A DNA stretch of 64,000 nucleotides from Melieria omissa (GCA_963971225.1 OZ020267.1:37476989-37540988); one strand, 5' to 3'. Positions 25,715-38,929 are shown, counted from the first letter of the stretch. Notes: generated by a model from the letters alone, not told the origin. Numbers and translations are program-made.

Positions 25715-26628
25715 CAGGGGTTTCCAACAAGAGGTGTTATTTTGGTATTCAAAGAAAAATTCCATTTCTTGAGATAAATGATCGGATGTTTATTTCATAA
25801 TAAAGGGGAAATTATGCCGTTAATAATGAAAAACAACATCAGCCAAATGGCCACCACGACCACGCTTACAGGACCATCTCCTTTTCATGAAATTTTCCAT
25901 AACCAAATCGCAAAGTGGCTGCCCTATGTCCTCGATAGCCTCACGAATTCTATCTTTGAGGTCTTGAATCGACGCTGGGCTGTTGGCGTACACCTTATCT
26001 TTCACGTGGCCCCAAAGGAAGAAGTCGCAAGGTGTTAAATCACAAGATCTCGGTGGCCAATTGTGATCACCTCTTCCAGAGATAACACCCAGAGGACCCA
26101 ATCAGCAAAGACACGACGTTGTTGATGATCGGTGGGCTTGAGTTCTTGTGTTAATTGAACTTTATAAGCCTTAAGACCCAAGTCTTTATGCAAAATACGG
26201 CGTAATGACGTTTTTGGAATGCCCAATTCCAAAGAACGACGAGGAATCGACAAACCTGGGTTTTCTTCAACACTTTGGGCTACAGCAGCAATATTCTCAG
26301 TTGTTCTTGAGCGACGTGCACGGGTTTTATTCTTCACATCACTAACTTGTCCCAACAGCTCGAATTTTTCCACCAATTTCTGTATTGCGGTCCGACAAGG
26401 TGCTTCACGACGACCCAAAAATGCTTTGGTTTTGCGAACTGTGACTGCAAGATTTTCACCATTTTTGTAGTGAATTTTAATAATTTCAATGCGTTGTTGA
26501 AGCGTGTATTCCATTTTTAGTAATAGCGTAGTTTCTACTTGTCAAATGTCAAAGAATAAAAGCTTCAAAAGTGACAGCTACCGAAATACCGGGTGATTCA
26601 AAATAACACCTCTTGTTGGAAAACCCTA
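25715..26628 (-). mobile_element. Internally deleted mariner-like element
   Basis: TA duplications (25713-25714 and 26629-26630) flank inverted ends that share TTTCCAACAAGAGGTGTTAT. The minus strand encodes the transposase N-terminus from 26514 (MEYTLQQRIEIIKIHYKNGE..., two helix-turn-helix regions). It then jumps to the C-terminal WPPRSCDLTPCDFFLWGHVK near 26040. The segment bearing the first two catalytic aspartates is missing, so the copy is non-autonomous. Confidence 0.88.
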
Positions 26629-26633
26629 TATAA

Positions 26634-27796
26634 CACCGTGCGACAGCATTTTTCACAATTGGAAAAATCCATATGCGCGTGAAACTAGAGACCAAATATA
26701 GTAATACTGCGTACTCAGTTTTTCATTTCTACATCCTTTATCCTTTTAAAAGCGCTTGACAATTTTGAAGGGGATAAAAAATAGAAAAAATACTTAACCT
26801 GGTTAGAATATGGCGATATGTTCATCAAATGAAAGAGGAAAGGCTCAAGAATTTAAATAAAATTCAGTTTTTATCTATCTTTAAAAAAAAAGGATATGAA
26901 AAAAGTCCTTTCAAAATCCTTTATATCCTTGAAAATTTATATAGAATTTTCTTGATCACGTGTAAAAATGTCAATACTCTTTCTTTATTGGTTCGAAAGT
27001 CAGTAAAAAAGGCGGAAGCTGCAATTTTAATGAAGTACAAAAATTCTAATTTATTTGAGTATCAGTATTTTAACACTAGAACTACCGGGAGCGGTCATTT
27101 GACGGTTTTCAGTTTTTGATTAACCGTAGCTCGAAAACGGTTTAAGTTACGAATCTGGTTCTCCTTGACTTTTAATATTTTGCACTAAGCTCAATATTCT
27201 AAAATTTTGCAATCACTGCGCCGATCTGCTCTCTTTGTATCATCGATTTTACCAACTATCACCACGGCGGTCAAATGACGGTTAACTATGTAGCCATGGA
27301 AATAAAATTATTACATTCACAAAACAGTCAAAGATGGTACAAATTTTACAAGAACCTATATCTTGCCTTCTGTTTTATATTAAAGTTGCAACCGATTTTT
27401 ATATATTTATGAATTTCAATGTAAAAACAAAAATGCATTATTTTACGTGTTGTGTTTGAAAGCATGAGCAGAAAGCGGCGAGACGAAATTTACTATGGTC
27501 ATGAGTGGTAGCTTTACTTTTAAAATATTTGCCAAAACTATACTTTTTTACATTCAAGAACATAAATGAATGTTGATTGAAATGAAGGTTGAATGATTTC
27601 GTTAAAAGCTCTGAATACCGTCATTTGACCGCTCGTGGTGATAGTAGGTATGAGCAAAACCCGGTACTCCCAGTGTTAAATAATAAAAAGATACAAAATC
27701 AATGAAGCGAAAATAATGAACTTTTGGTCTATAGTTTCATGCCCATATGGATTTTTTCTGGTGTGAAATTTTTTTTTTAATTTTTGTCGCACGGTG
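26634..27796. mobile_element. PIF/Harbinger-like MITE carrying a piggyBac-type MITE
   Basis: Inverted ends begin CACCGTGCGACA and stay similar for about 75 bp, including AAAAATCCATATG and GAAACTA.AGACCAAA. The flanks are TAA (26631-26633 and 27797-27799), as expected for PIF/Harbinger. The left end abuts the mariner target duplication. A second element (27070-27679) is nested inside, so this MITE itself is about 550 bp. Confidence 0.7.
27070..27679. mobile_element. piggyBac-type MITE (TTAA), 610 bp
   Basis: The left end TTAACACTAGAACTACCGGG and the inverted right end TTAACACTGGGAGTACCGGG lie at TTAA sites. ATTTGACGG/CCGTCAAAT motifs recur inside in both orientations. No coding capacity. It is nested in the PIF/Harbinger-like MITE. 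Confidence 0.8.
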
Positions 27797-30282
27797 TAAC
27801 CATTTGGCTTCTAATAGAAAGTAGTAATTTTTGAACTGTGATCACATTTTATAATTTTGCGTCCTGAAAGACTGGGGTTGCCACACAACGACTTCTATCT
27901 TGGACGAATATAAGCCTAAAATTCTTAGGTTCTACGTTTAACAGCTCAGCTTAGAGGAGCTTTCAACTCTTGACATCAGAAAGATAGCGCAGTGCATATT
28001 GGGGCAATCGCGCCATTTAAATGTGGTATCACAACAAGCTATAGCTTTGTGCTTAATTGAGCTTTTTCAGAAGAATGATATCACTCCAACTTTACGTACT
28101 TTGATATATACTTTTTATACACTTTTAGATATTTTTCGCTCAAAGTACAATTAATAAAAGTTTTCCAAAGTGTGGAATGTAGTACATTGTAAATCAACGG
28201 GATGTGAGTTCAATCCAGCTCCATTGGCGCTGCTGCTATTGCAACAATTGCACAATCCACTTTTTTGATTTATTGCAAACTTTTAAGCGCTTTTTTCACG
28301 CACCGCTTACGCAACACACAACCACGAAACAGCTGTGGCAGTAGGCTTCGTCCTTTGTTTGCTGCGCCTTTGGGCGGTGCGTGAGCCAATTTGAAGGCCA
28401 AAGTAAATTATTCGCAAGCGTTATGCAATATCAATCAATTTGCTGCCAGGCTAATTGACGCCTTTAAGTAGACAGTAGGCAAACTGAAAGAATTTCCATT
28501 GGCGCTCTTTGTCAGTCAAGTGTTGAGTAATTGCAAACTCGATTTCTGCCTGATTGCCTGATTACTAACTTTGTGTGCTTCAACGTTATAATGAGGAGTG
28601 GCCGGCGCACTGTCATTGCCACCTCGTATTGCCGTCTGTAGTAGATTTCGCACTTGGCTCGTGTGAAATCTAATCACGCTCGTTGCTCCAATTTCATTTG
28701 CTGCGCCACAGCATCTCGCTCAACTCGTTCACTCGAGTTTGCCGTTGGCGATGACGACATGCACTGGCCAAGACGCCAGACTTTGCGTTGCCTCAACGCG
28801 ACCATGGCGCCTCGGTCGCGGTCGCGCTTTGTCATTATTTCGCGCTGCACTTTAGTCAGTGCAATCGTTGGGGTGTCGCTGCAGCTGGCTGTGTGTGTTT
28901 TGCGGCGCCGCACCGACTGCCGGCGCGCACTTAAACTTTGGCGTGCAGCGCGTAGAAACGCTTTTAATTAGACTATAAAATGACACCATGCGGAAAATGT
29001 TTTGCTCTGAATTACTGAGCGCCGGGCGTGCTGTGTGTGGCGGCGTTGTTTGCGAAAGGGTCTGGCATTGTCGGCGGCCTGTTTGTGTGTGTGGCTGTTT
29101 GAGCCGTTGTCGCCCACTCGCCGACTTGCCGCACTGATGGCTCGGTGATAATGGCTTAGATTGCTGGTGATTACGGCGCTTCGATGGCGACTTATGTGTG
29201 CTTGTGCTGGGCTATAATACTTTACTCTTCATAAAACAATACATTTTGTCAGTTACTTTTTATCGCATTTTCCTTTTTGTTTGGTTTGAACGTGTGAGTA
29301 CTTTATGAGTTCGTACAGTGAAATGCATCTTAGTACCTGACTTGGATGTGTGTGTGTGTGCTGTATGTTGATGTTGTGTGTATCAAGTAGTTGTACTCGA
29401 TGTCTATAGTAGTGTCTAATGTCTACTGAGTGTAGTGTAATTACAACAATAAAAAACCAATTAATCTCTCTGTAACTAAACGCTTCTGCAGCATTTGATT
29501 TCAAATTTATGCGGCGTGCATCTCTGAAAGTTCTATTGCCAAAACTCCCCTCCACAGATAGCTTGAGCAACAGTCCGGGTCCATCCTCGCCAGGTGATTG
29601 ATTTTTCCAAATTTTGTAAAACCTCATTTTCAACACCGTTTTGCACCCCACGTTAATTGGCCAGAAAACACATGTAATCGTTTTAACTAGCCAACAGTAC
29701 ACAAGCAACTAACAACAACAAATACATGAAAACATGGTTTTTGTGTTGCCAAACATTTGCACATGCGCACGTAATGTCTAAACAACGTCACATCGTAACC
29801 TAAGTACACCTCACTAACGTTTGTTTATTTAATATTAACAATTATAATTCTCGCTGTTTTTGCGCTCTCCGAACACATTGCTGCCACCACGCCCACACAT
29901 TTGTTTTGGCACTAATTTAATGTAAACATTTAAAATTATGAACGGGGGACGACAAATGTGCCGGTTATGTTTTTATCATAGATACACTTGAAAAATATCT
30001 GAATATAGTAACAAAGTGGTTATCTTATCTTTATGTAAAGATTTTGACATTGATGTCTTTTAAGTTTAGTAGCGATTGAGGATGACATCATAGACGGTTG
30101 TGGAATATCTATGTGAGGGTTAAAACATATTACAACTTTATTCTCTCAAGTTTTGAGATAAAATAATAAATAAATAAATTAAATAAAAATAAATAAAAAA
30201 GAGGATATTTACTCGTCATTACGTAACCTATAATCCACTAAAACCACCTGTGAGAAAATGATTGAACATTGGGAATAAGTTT
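27797..30282. other. Intron sequence with one candidate micro-exon
   Basis: This stretch is GC-richer around 28300-29200 but has no recognised domain. Frames at 28654-28971 are compositionally biased and antisense to each other. The only supported item is the 36-nt candidate exon at 29558. Confidence 0.4.
29558..29593 (+). CDS. Candidate 36-nt micro-exon of the ORP8-like gene
   Basis: A pyrimidine-rich acceptor (AAACTCCCCTCCACAG) precedes ATAGCTTGAGCAACAGTCCG..., and a GTGATT donor follows. Entered in phase 1 after the G that ends the exon at 16892, it encodes DSLSNSPGPSSP and leaves in phase 1. It can then join the acceptor at 41267, which completes GGA. Both joints fit, and the residue content matches the low-complexity N-terminus. 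With 36 nt and no transcript evidence, a chance match remains possible. Confidence 0.4.
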
Positions 30283-30375
30283 TTAACCCTGGAAGTGCAT
30301 CGTTAGTCGAATTGACTAACAAAAACCAAATTTTTTTCATACAGGGTCAAAATAACGATGCACCTCGAGGGTTAA
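30283..30375. mobile_element. Miniature piggyBac-type MITE, 93 bp
   Basis: TTAACCCTGGAAGTGCATCG at the left is mirrored by CGATGCACCTCGAGGGTTAA at the right, with TTAA at both ends (30283-30286 and 30372-30375). This is among the shortest forms of the TTAACCC family in this window. Confidence 0.8.
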
Positions 30376-30380
30376 ATTTG

Positions 30381-31781
30381 TAGAGTCCGACCGATACCAA
30401 ATTTTTTGGCCGATGCCGATTAATCGGTCGGAAGATGCCAGTTAACCGGCCGAAACAGCGAGAATCGGCCGAAAATCGAGAATTGGCCGAAACCGATTTC
30501 GATTGAATGAATTCAAATTAAGTTTCATCTCCAACTTAAAATTACGATTCTTATACCTTCTGGTCAAATTTGACCGGGAATTTTCAATTTAAATGAAGCG
30601 CGCACCAAATATTGTCAAATTTCTGATGGCATAAGGTTGGTAGCACTGTTATAGCATTCCATGTCAATTTTTAGCGCGATATGTGCATTAGTATGTTTTT
30701 GACAGCTGTGTAAACAAGTCTACCTCGAGTTTGTTCTGCGAATTTTACAATGTCTGAATCTGTTGATCAAAGAATTTGCATTAAATTTTGTCTTTCCAAC
30801 GAAATTTCTTGTGCCGAAACGTTGAGAATGTTGCATAAAGCCTTTGGCGAGTCTGCTATGTCGAAAACACGGGCATATGAATGGAACAAATCGTTCAAAG
30901 AGGGTCGTACAGAGGTCGAAAACTTGCCTCATGCCGCTCGTCCATCCACATCAATTAATGACGAAAACATCGAAAAAGTGATGGCGTTAGTGCTTGAAAA
31001 TCGTCGTGTGACTCAAAGAGAGATAGCTGAAGAGCTTAAAATATCAAAAACATCAGTTCAAACCATTTTACACGATGTTTTGGAAATGAGACGTGTTGCA
31101 GCGCGACTTGTTCCGAAAAAGTTGAATTTTTTGCAAAAAGTGAATCGCAAAACTACGATTATTTGGCCAAAAATAGCGTGAATGTCGTTCCGCAAGCACC
31201 GTATTCGCCAGATATGGCTCCGTGCGACTTTTTCCTGTTCCCTAGGCTCAAATTACCGCTACGTGGAAAGCGTTTTGATTCGATTGAAACCATCAAAGAG
31301 AATTCGCAGAGGGAGCTGAAAGCCATACCGAAAACGGCCTATGAAAAGTGTATCGAAGAGTGGAAAAAACGTTGGCATATGTGTATTGCATCCGATGGTG
31401 ATTATTTTGAGATAGAGGAGATAAAATAAATATTGAAGAATAAATGAATTTACTGTTTTTTTTTTAATTTCCCGGTCAAATTTGACCAGAAGGTATTACA
31501 ATTTGTACTCTGCAATTGCGTTGGAGCAAGGCAACCCGATGTACAAGTGTGGTGGGAAGAAATCAGGAAACAAAATTTGGAAAAAATAAAAGGCCTGTTC
31601 AAAAAAATGCGATTCGGCTTCAAAAAAATTAAACCAGGAAAATAGGCCGATAACCTAACCAAAACTGGCCGATGTGGCATCGGCCAAAAAAGGCCGAAGC
31701 CGATACCTAATTTATTGGCCGATGCCGATACTTATTTTATTGGCCGATACTAGCCGATGCCGATTAATCGGTCGGACTTTA
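30381..31781. mobile_element. hAT-type MITE with GGCCGAT subterminal repeats, split by a mariner
   Basis: The ends TAGAGTCCGACCGAT and (inverted) TAAAGTCCGACCGAT are flanked by the 8-bp duplication TAAATTTG (30373-30380 and 31782-31789). Many copies of GGCCGATGCCGATTAATCGG-type motifs lie next to both ends. Without the mariner at 30556-31493 the element is about 460 bp and non-coding. Confidence 0.85.
30556..31493 (+). mobile_element. Internally deleted mariner
   Basis: TA flanks (30554-30555 and 31494-31495) surround inverted ends CCTTCTGGTCAAATTTGACC. The frame from 30750 encodes the N-terminal half (MSESVDQRICIKFCLSNEIS..., helix-turn-helix). After a deletion following LNFLQKVNR it resumes as AKNSVNV...YSPDMAPCDFFLFP and reaches a normal C-terminus at 31429. 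The first two catalytic aspartates are lost; the third-position D block (SPDMAP) remains. Confidence 0.9.
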
Positions 31782-32799
31782 TAAATTTGATTTAAAAACA
31801 CAAATCAAATAGTTCAAATGTTCTTTGTGTAAAAATTATAGAAATTTAATGTCTACATTTTGCAATCAAAATCAAAATTAGTTTAACAAAAGTTTCTTTA
31901 AACATTCACTTTCACTTCTAACCGTCATTTATCACTAAATGTTTTCTGGTTAAAATATTGTTTTTTTAATATGTCCTTTTATTACGACTTTAATGTTAAA
32001 TGTAAAGTTAAATATGTGTTGCCCTTTCTGACTATATGCCACTGAATTATGAACACCGCTATTTTGAACGCAACTACGTTGGACTTCGTTCTTTTTCAAA
32101 ATATATATATGTGTGTTTTTTAATTAAGTAAAATCCTATTTCACACAATTGTCCTCAGATAGTGGATATTAAAGGAGCAGTGCCGTTAGGTAAGATTACA
32201 GTGGTTGCCTCTGTATGAGGATACACTTAGTCTTATATGGCCTGTGGTGATACACCCATTTGAAATGTGTTTGCAACACTGTTTTTTCAACATGTGCTAT
32301 AACACACATGGGGTAAAGAATCAGAGTAAACCTAATTATAATTATTAGATTTATTCAAATAATATAAAATATAGGTTAGATTGAAATCTGCTTTTCCAGA
32401 GGCAAAAAATACTATGTCATTCTACTTGCTTTCTTAATGGCAACAGACACAGCTATCCCAAAATGCTATTGTTGCTACATTTGCAAATACAGTAGACGCT
32501 CACAAATTCGAACCACTTTGTACAAGGGGTAGTTAAAATTTCCTCAATATTCGAATTTCTTGACTTCATGTAAAAAGTCCAAAAAATATTGAAATAACAT
32601 CTAATAACTTGGAAGTGATCTCATTTTTTTCCATTCACATTGAAAAAAGTAATTAGTTTTATTTGCATACAAATCTCTTTTTAATAGTCGCTTCCACAGC
32701 TAAGCGATTTGCCTGAACAATTTCATGAAACTTTTTAAAAATTTTTAATTTTTACGTTTTTTTTACGTTTATTCGTCATTTTAATAATTTTTAACATAC
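31782..32799. other. Intron sequence, nothing recognised
   Basis: AT-rich intronic DNA without recognisable elements. Confidence 0.4.
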
Positions 32800-33168
32800 T
32801 GTTACGAGAATGACTTCTCTAAGTTCGTATCTGGATTGTGCTTGAAAATAAAACCACTTCAATTACTCAACGCAAAACGCATTCCAAAACCAACAATCAA
32901 TTTATTTACACTTTGGTTATCTTTACACAACTACTATTGCATGTTTCCCCTTCGCTTGCTCAAATTAGACTCGACCCTCTGCGCTGCACACTGCTGTCTT
33001 TTATACCTGTCTGATTACCGCGCCGACTGTTCTCGCATTCGAATTGGATAATGCTCGACCATTCTCGCATTCTCGTCATGAACCATCCTTGCCATATCGA
33101 AATTATAGCAAATTTGCCGTACTCTTAAGTGCGTGCAGAGCAGATCAACAGAGTGCCTCATCGTTACA
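32800..33168 (-). mobile_element. Solo LTR, 369 bp
   Basis: The segment begins TGTTACGAG and ends CGTTACA (TG...CA). It is flanked by a perfect 4-bp duplication ATAC (32796-32799 and 33169-33172), as in Gypsy-type LTR elements. On the minus strand a GGTATAAAAG TATA box (about 33003) precedes an AATAAA signal (about 32900), which gives the orientation. No internal region or second LTR is present, so it is a recombination product. Confidence 0.82.
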
Positions 33169-36100
33169 ATACGTAATAATCATTTACGATCGAAAACTTA
33201 GAGACAAATATCTAAAAAGTATGTGAAAGTATGTTCCTGGATCTTTTTTATTATACGAAGCATTCTTTCTTTGCCGGATAATGTAACTACATCCTCCGAT
33301 ATCTTCCGATCTCAGAAAATAATTCAGTTTGAAAAGTGGTCTAAACACCTATTTTTCTACAAAATTTATTTTTTCATCCCTAAAAGTATGCAATTAGCAT
33401 GAAAAATTTAAAAATCTGCATAAATACAAAACATACGTCTATTATTATCATTTTTAATTGTAAAACTAAGGGGTCCTCATACAATTTCTGTTACTTTTCG
33501 CAATTATCAATGTTGACGTAACTGATTAAATGTAAAATCTGAAAAATGTAGCCAACACACTTGTTGCTATAGCTTACCAAAAATTACGAAAATTGCAAAT
33601 TTAAGCCTAAGAAAAACAGATTGGAGATTTCACTTCAGCAGACCACTTTTAACTAGTATACCAAATTTTATAAGAACGGACCACTCCTAATTTTGTCCCG
33701 CGGTTGTATGGAGTCGAATCACTGTGCATTAGTTCTGTTTACTGTAAAAAACAAAAAGCTCGACGTATTAACTCAGCTTCATTGCTTAGTTAGTGTTCAT
33801 AATTCAGTGGCACTGCACTGTGTACACACCAACTTGTACCCACTGACTTTCTGTTAGTAGTGTCCCCGACATGACACACGAGTCAGTCTGGTTTATTCAT
33901 ATTCAGCGGGTGAAAATCTTCCGCATTTGCATATTTAAATAGAAATTATCTGGATTTCACTTAAAGCAGTTATGATGTCAGTAAGATTATTTTTGTATAC
34001 AATTGCTGTTGCTGTTGTCATTGTCAATTGACTGGAAAACAACGTAGTGGAAGAAAAGGTTAGATGCGTAAATAATATATATCTGTCGCATCTGACTGCC
34101 TCCCACATCATCCAAAAGTGATGTCTGTGATGCTACATTATGGATTTGCAGTGCGTTGATGTCTGATTTGCATTTTTGGATAGTGTTATACATAAAGTTG
34201 GGCACTTTTACTTCTAAATATGAGAGTGTAATAGACTCTTGAAATGACATAGTAAATTTATTATATATTCATAAGTTGATATTATTTGATACGTCATATG
34301 TATGTGTTCAACTTTTTGGTTCACCAGTATTCACAAATTTACTTCTGTTTTAACTTACTGGGTGGAACTTGATTCCCCACTGTACTTTTATCTATGTATG
34401 TACTGCAGTGTAACTACATATATGTAGTCAATATCAATAACCGCTTAAGTCGACTTAAAACAGAGTTGAGTTATGAATGTCACAATGTTCCCTTGACTGT
34501 GTCGTACATTTTGGTTTTTCTTTATTTACGATAATTTCTCCGAAAAAATACATTTTGTATGAGAATAGTTAGGTAAGCTTTGTTAAATTTTTGTTTCCAC
34601 TCTCAATTATGCGTAAAATTACAATACATGGAAGTTGTTTTTAAAGAAGAAAGAATTAAATTTTAAATTTATGGTTTCGTATTGTTACGAAATTTAGTTC
34701 TGTAGACTTGTTCGTCTCTCTGGATTGTGCTTCAAAATAAAACACACTTAAATTCTTAGTGCATTGCACAGCGACAGGGTGTCTTATCATCACAGTATTA
34801 ACAGCTGTTTTCAATTCACTAAGCTTATTACATTTTTTAACATTTTCTGGAAGTTTATAAAATATTCTTATATGTTTCAAATTGAGTTTGTAATGCTTTT
34901 CGTTAATGTTTTAATGAACACATTATGCATTTGCATAATAATAATCGCCCAAGATTGATTAAGAGTTTCACTTCTTATTTGTTTGGCTTTTCTTTAAAAG
35001 CTTACATCGATTTCAGTTGTTATATTAAAAAAAATTGTTGATTGATTGAACATTGATTGTTTTGTGAAATTGCCAACATTTCATCAATCGCTAGTTTCGA
35101 GTTAGGCCACTACTTACATAGTGTGAATTGAAAATTCAGCTAGAAATCAGATATGGGGGTTTTGCACTAAAATCCACTTCTAGTACCACTACGAGGTCTG
35201 GTGGAACATTTTTCACTTCCACTAATTAGCTGACTTTTTTCCACTAATCACTGATCTTTGTTGAGTGGTAGTGACATTTTCTTCTACTAATTATTTTTAG
35301 TGGTATTTTTTACCACTCAAATAAAAACCCTTGAAACTTAAATACGAAATTACTCGAAACAGCAATTTTTGACTTAAGCGGTTGTTGGTTTTGACCACAG
35401 ATTCGTAGTTATTTATTTCTTACTTTGCCAGGAATCATAAAGTAGTCAAGTCAAGTCACTTGCAGACTATGAGAAATTATTTGATATATCTAATCTTAAT
35501 GAATTACAATCTTAGCAACTTTTGTTGCTTAATGAGCGAACTTTGTTTGGCAAGTAACGAGACGCGTATGCGTACATTTTCGGCAACGCAATTAGGCCAA
35601 CAGGTGCTTGTCGACGTGACTAATAGTGGAACGCAAACAGTCATTTAACGTTTCACATTAAACTTTTATCTTTATGCAAACAAAAGCCATTCCGATAAAA
35701 CAGGTATTTAGCACACATGATTATGATTTAAGACATGTCAAATGTTACTTTTCGCCGCCAACCAGACATATTTGTGCAAGTATGTTCTATTGATTAAATA
35801 AGCATTCATGCCTTGCAAAAGTCTTATTTAACGTATCCTATGTGCCGTTTAGCTCACGTACCTCAAGTTGATATTCGCACTGACACTGAAACTTTCAAAT
35901 CGAACGCCGGCGTTGGGCTCCAGAAATGCGTGAAGTGTTTCACGCCATAACAAAAACATATGCACGCGGCACGCTCCATCTGTGCTGCACGCGAGACAGA
36001 CATATCAATTTATGTGTGTATGTATGTATGTGGAAATAAATCCACCTACACCTACAATGTGCTAATTGTGCTAATTATAAATTTAACATTTTAGTATTTC

Positions 36101-36779
36101 CATTAAAACGTCTTATTGATGTTGCTGGAAAAAAATCCCAGTGAGCTGCACAGTGTTTGTTTGTTTTACTTAGAAAAAGCAAAAAGCGCATTAAACAATT
36201 TATATAATAATTGTAGCATTCAACATGAAACGAGATCGTTCCTCTTCCCCACCAGTAGATATCGATAGGTTTTTATGGTGTGCGAACAAATCAGCTCAGT
36301 TCGACATACAAAGAGGAGATAGTATTTTTTTCTGTTAATTAGTTTTATTTATCAATAAACAGTAATATTCTGTGGGAGTGGATGCATTTGAAAGCTAAAG
36401 TGGTAGGTGAGTTAGTACTTTTTCGAGGCAAGAGTGTTTTTTTTTCAATGGAAAATTTAAGAATTTGAAAAGTTTGAAAGGTGTAATAAACCCATTACTT
36501 TTGTTATTTCTTTATTCAGTCTATCGACAAAAAAATCAAAAAAAGACAAGAATTCATTAATTAGTTTGAATAAACATAAATGTTGAATACTTATCATTAA
36601 CTTGACGGAATCATACATTTCCCAGGCGAAAAATTTTCCTAATTGGCTCATTGAATGAACACATAAGTCTGTGGGATGATTCAATCAACCATCTGCAATT
36701 TCTAAAGTTCTCTCTATCTCTTTCTAAGTCCTCTCTAAAGAAAGGATTATTGATTAAACTATGGCTTTACTAATCTATA
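33169..36779. other. Intron sequence, mostly unassigned
   Basis: No coding signal. A weak foldback with GGGTTTT-like ends and repeated CCACTAATTA/AGTGGTA motifs lies at about 35157-35332 and may be a MITE, but its ends could not be confirmed. Confidence 0.35.
34683..34775 (-). mobile_element. LTR-related fragment
   Basis: TGTTACGAAATTT... followed by CTGGATTGTGCTTCAAAATA resembles the left end of the solo LTR at 32800 (CTGGATTGTGCTTGAAAATA). Only about 90 bp match, and no target duplication could be found. Confidence 0.4.
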
Positions 36780-37850
36780 TCTCGCCTTGTATACGTTCAA
36801 TCGGGTTACGTCAGATGTCAATAGAAAGATACAACTTCGTAATAAAAATACTTCTCAAACAGATCTGCGATTGCTTGACCCTGTGCGTGTTAAAGATGGA
36901 CTCCAGCAAAGAGGAAATACGCCACATTGTACAAAAGTGAATAGTTTTTATGGTTTTGATACTGAAACAGTCATATATACGCAACTTTGGGCACGTTGAT
37001 TTCATGTCGGTAATTTTGATGTCAAAGATGCACCTCGGTCTGGAATCCCAATTGCTAAAAATCTTAGTAAAATAATAGAAATCGTCCAGCTGTATCGCCA
37101 TGTAAGCACTATTTCGAATGCTCCGAAGCTAAACATATCACAAAAAAGCGTTTGGCCTTCTTCCAGGCTTATTCCTCTTATTTGAGTGGAAACAAGGCTG
37201 TATACAAAAGAAGAAGAAGAAGAAGAAACTATAGATGCCGCACGAGTTAAAGTAAAAAACCTCATGCGCCAAATTTACATCTGTTGAATTGTAACAAAAT
37301 TCAGTCATTTCTAAGTCGAATGGTGACTGGTGATGAAAAGTGAATCACTTACGACTATGACGACAACGCAAAACAAAAGCGAAAACGAGTTGTCGCAAAC
37401 GGTGGTCAAGCTAGGATTGACATCCAAGAAGTTTTTGCTACGTGTTTGGTGGAATTGACAGAAAATCATGCACTACGAATATGAGCCAAATCCAAAAATC
37501 TTTCAAACTCTTTATTCGACTCTGTACTGCTAACTATTGGATCACCTGACGGAACGTCGAGAAGCCGTCCGCTTTAGCCACTAGAAAAGCAATTATGAAC
37601 CATCACAACAACGCCAGACACAGATAATGATATGCATTAACTCTGGGAGCTTGGTTGGGAGATTCTTATGCATCCACTCTGGACCTGGCACCAAGTGATT
37701 ACCACTTCTTCCTGTCTTTGGCGCATGATTTTGATGATAAGGAATGTGTCTCAAGAGAAGTGAAAACCGATTGTACCCGTTTTTTTTTTGCCAATAGAGA
37801 CTATGATATCTACGAAAGAGGCATAATAGAATGATGTTCAAAATTGTGCA
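36780..37850 (+). mobile_element. Heavily decayed mariner
   Basis: Scattered plus-strand pieces of a mariner transposase are readable in order: MDSSKEEIRHIVQK (about 36895), GNFDVKDAPRSGIPIAKNLS (about 37012), LNISQKSVW, VTGDEK near 37329, and a region near 37690 matching the LAPSDYHFF block with frame changes. Many stops and a (GAA)n expansion at 37208-37228 break it. The ends were not located. Confidence 0.65.
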
Positions 37851-37992
37851 TATTTGATCTAAATCGGATCATTCCAACTAGCCTCAAATTTCATGCAAAG
37901 TTTTGGACTTCTTTTTCCTACGACTTCCCATTTTTTACTTCCAACTAGCCTTCAATTTCATGCAAAATTAATGGATTTCTTTTTAATACACC

Positions 37993-38471
37993 TTAACCCT
38001 TTCGCTACAGGTTTTTACTGGGGAAAGTTAAAAATTTTAATTTTACGTTTTAGGCTTCTCTGTGGTTATATTAGCAACATTCCAAAAGAAATTTTTTAAT
38101 TTTTATACTTGGACCCTGTATTTTACCAACCACATCGTTGTGGCTGTAATAATTACTTAAACATAAAACTTTTTGCGCATAATGAAAATTTGGATATTTC
38201 TTCTTTTATTTCAGCCAAAATTAAAAAAAAAACATATCTAAATTAAAAGAAAAGGTAAAATTAAAAAGTTATCTAAAGTTTTCTGCCATTAAAAAAACGT
38301 GTGTACTTTTCTTCTTTAAACTTTAATATTCAGTTTATTAATTTCGTATTTTTCCTAAAACTTCAAACTACTCTATGGACCAACAAAAAATGTATTCTTG
38401 AAACCACAGAGGGCTCAGACGTCCACAAAGTAGCAATGTGCCATATGGCAACAAAAAAGCGAAAGGGTTAA
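37993..38471. mobile_element. piggyBac-type MITE, 479 bp
   Basis: A perfect 14-bp inverted end TTAACCCTTTCGCT is present at both sides, with TTAA at 37993-37996 and 38468-38471. Non-coding and AT-rich inside. Confidence 0.82.
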
Positions 38472-38929
38472 GTATATAAGAATGCATTTAGTACTATAAG
38501 GAATGTCTGATCTGTCTCTTTTCTGGGCCTATTTTGCTGTAAATTTCTTATCTATACTGTTGAACTGTATTAGTTTTTAGTTTATATTTTAGCTATAAAA
38601 ATCCTTTAGCAATACGCTTCCAAGCCATTGTGTCAGTTATTGTGTGAGTTTGTTTTAAGCTTTTTTTATTTAACACTAGAAAAAACGCATGTTTTCCATA
38701 CATACAAACACTACATATCATATCCGCTGATATCTTGAAAAGTACACATAGGATTTGGCTAATTTCCACAAAATAAATTAAAAAAAAAAAAGTTTTTCAC
38801 GATAGAAAAATAACAGTTACCAAGCCAAAGTTGACAGAAATACTAACGAAAATACAGATATTTATAAATGAAAAGCCGTCAAAATGACCGCAATGTGCGA
38901 GCTAAAGCAAAATAATGCAGTCCTTTATC

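Noticed and set aside
28654..28971. 105-codon plus-strand frame and its antisense partner
   Set aside because: Arg/Cys-rich with no homology; looks like GC-rich intronic sequence.
35157..35332. Possible MITE with GGGTTTT ends
   Set aside because: The ends match over only a few bases and no target duplication was found; noted only within the intron entry.
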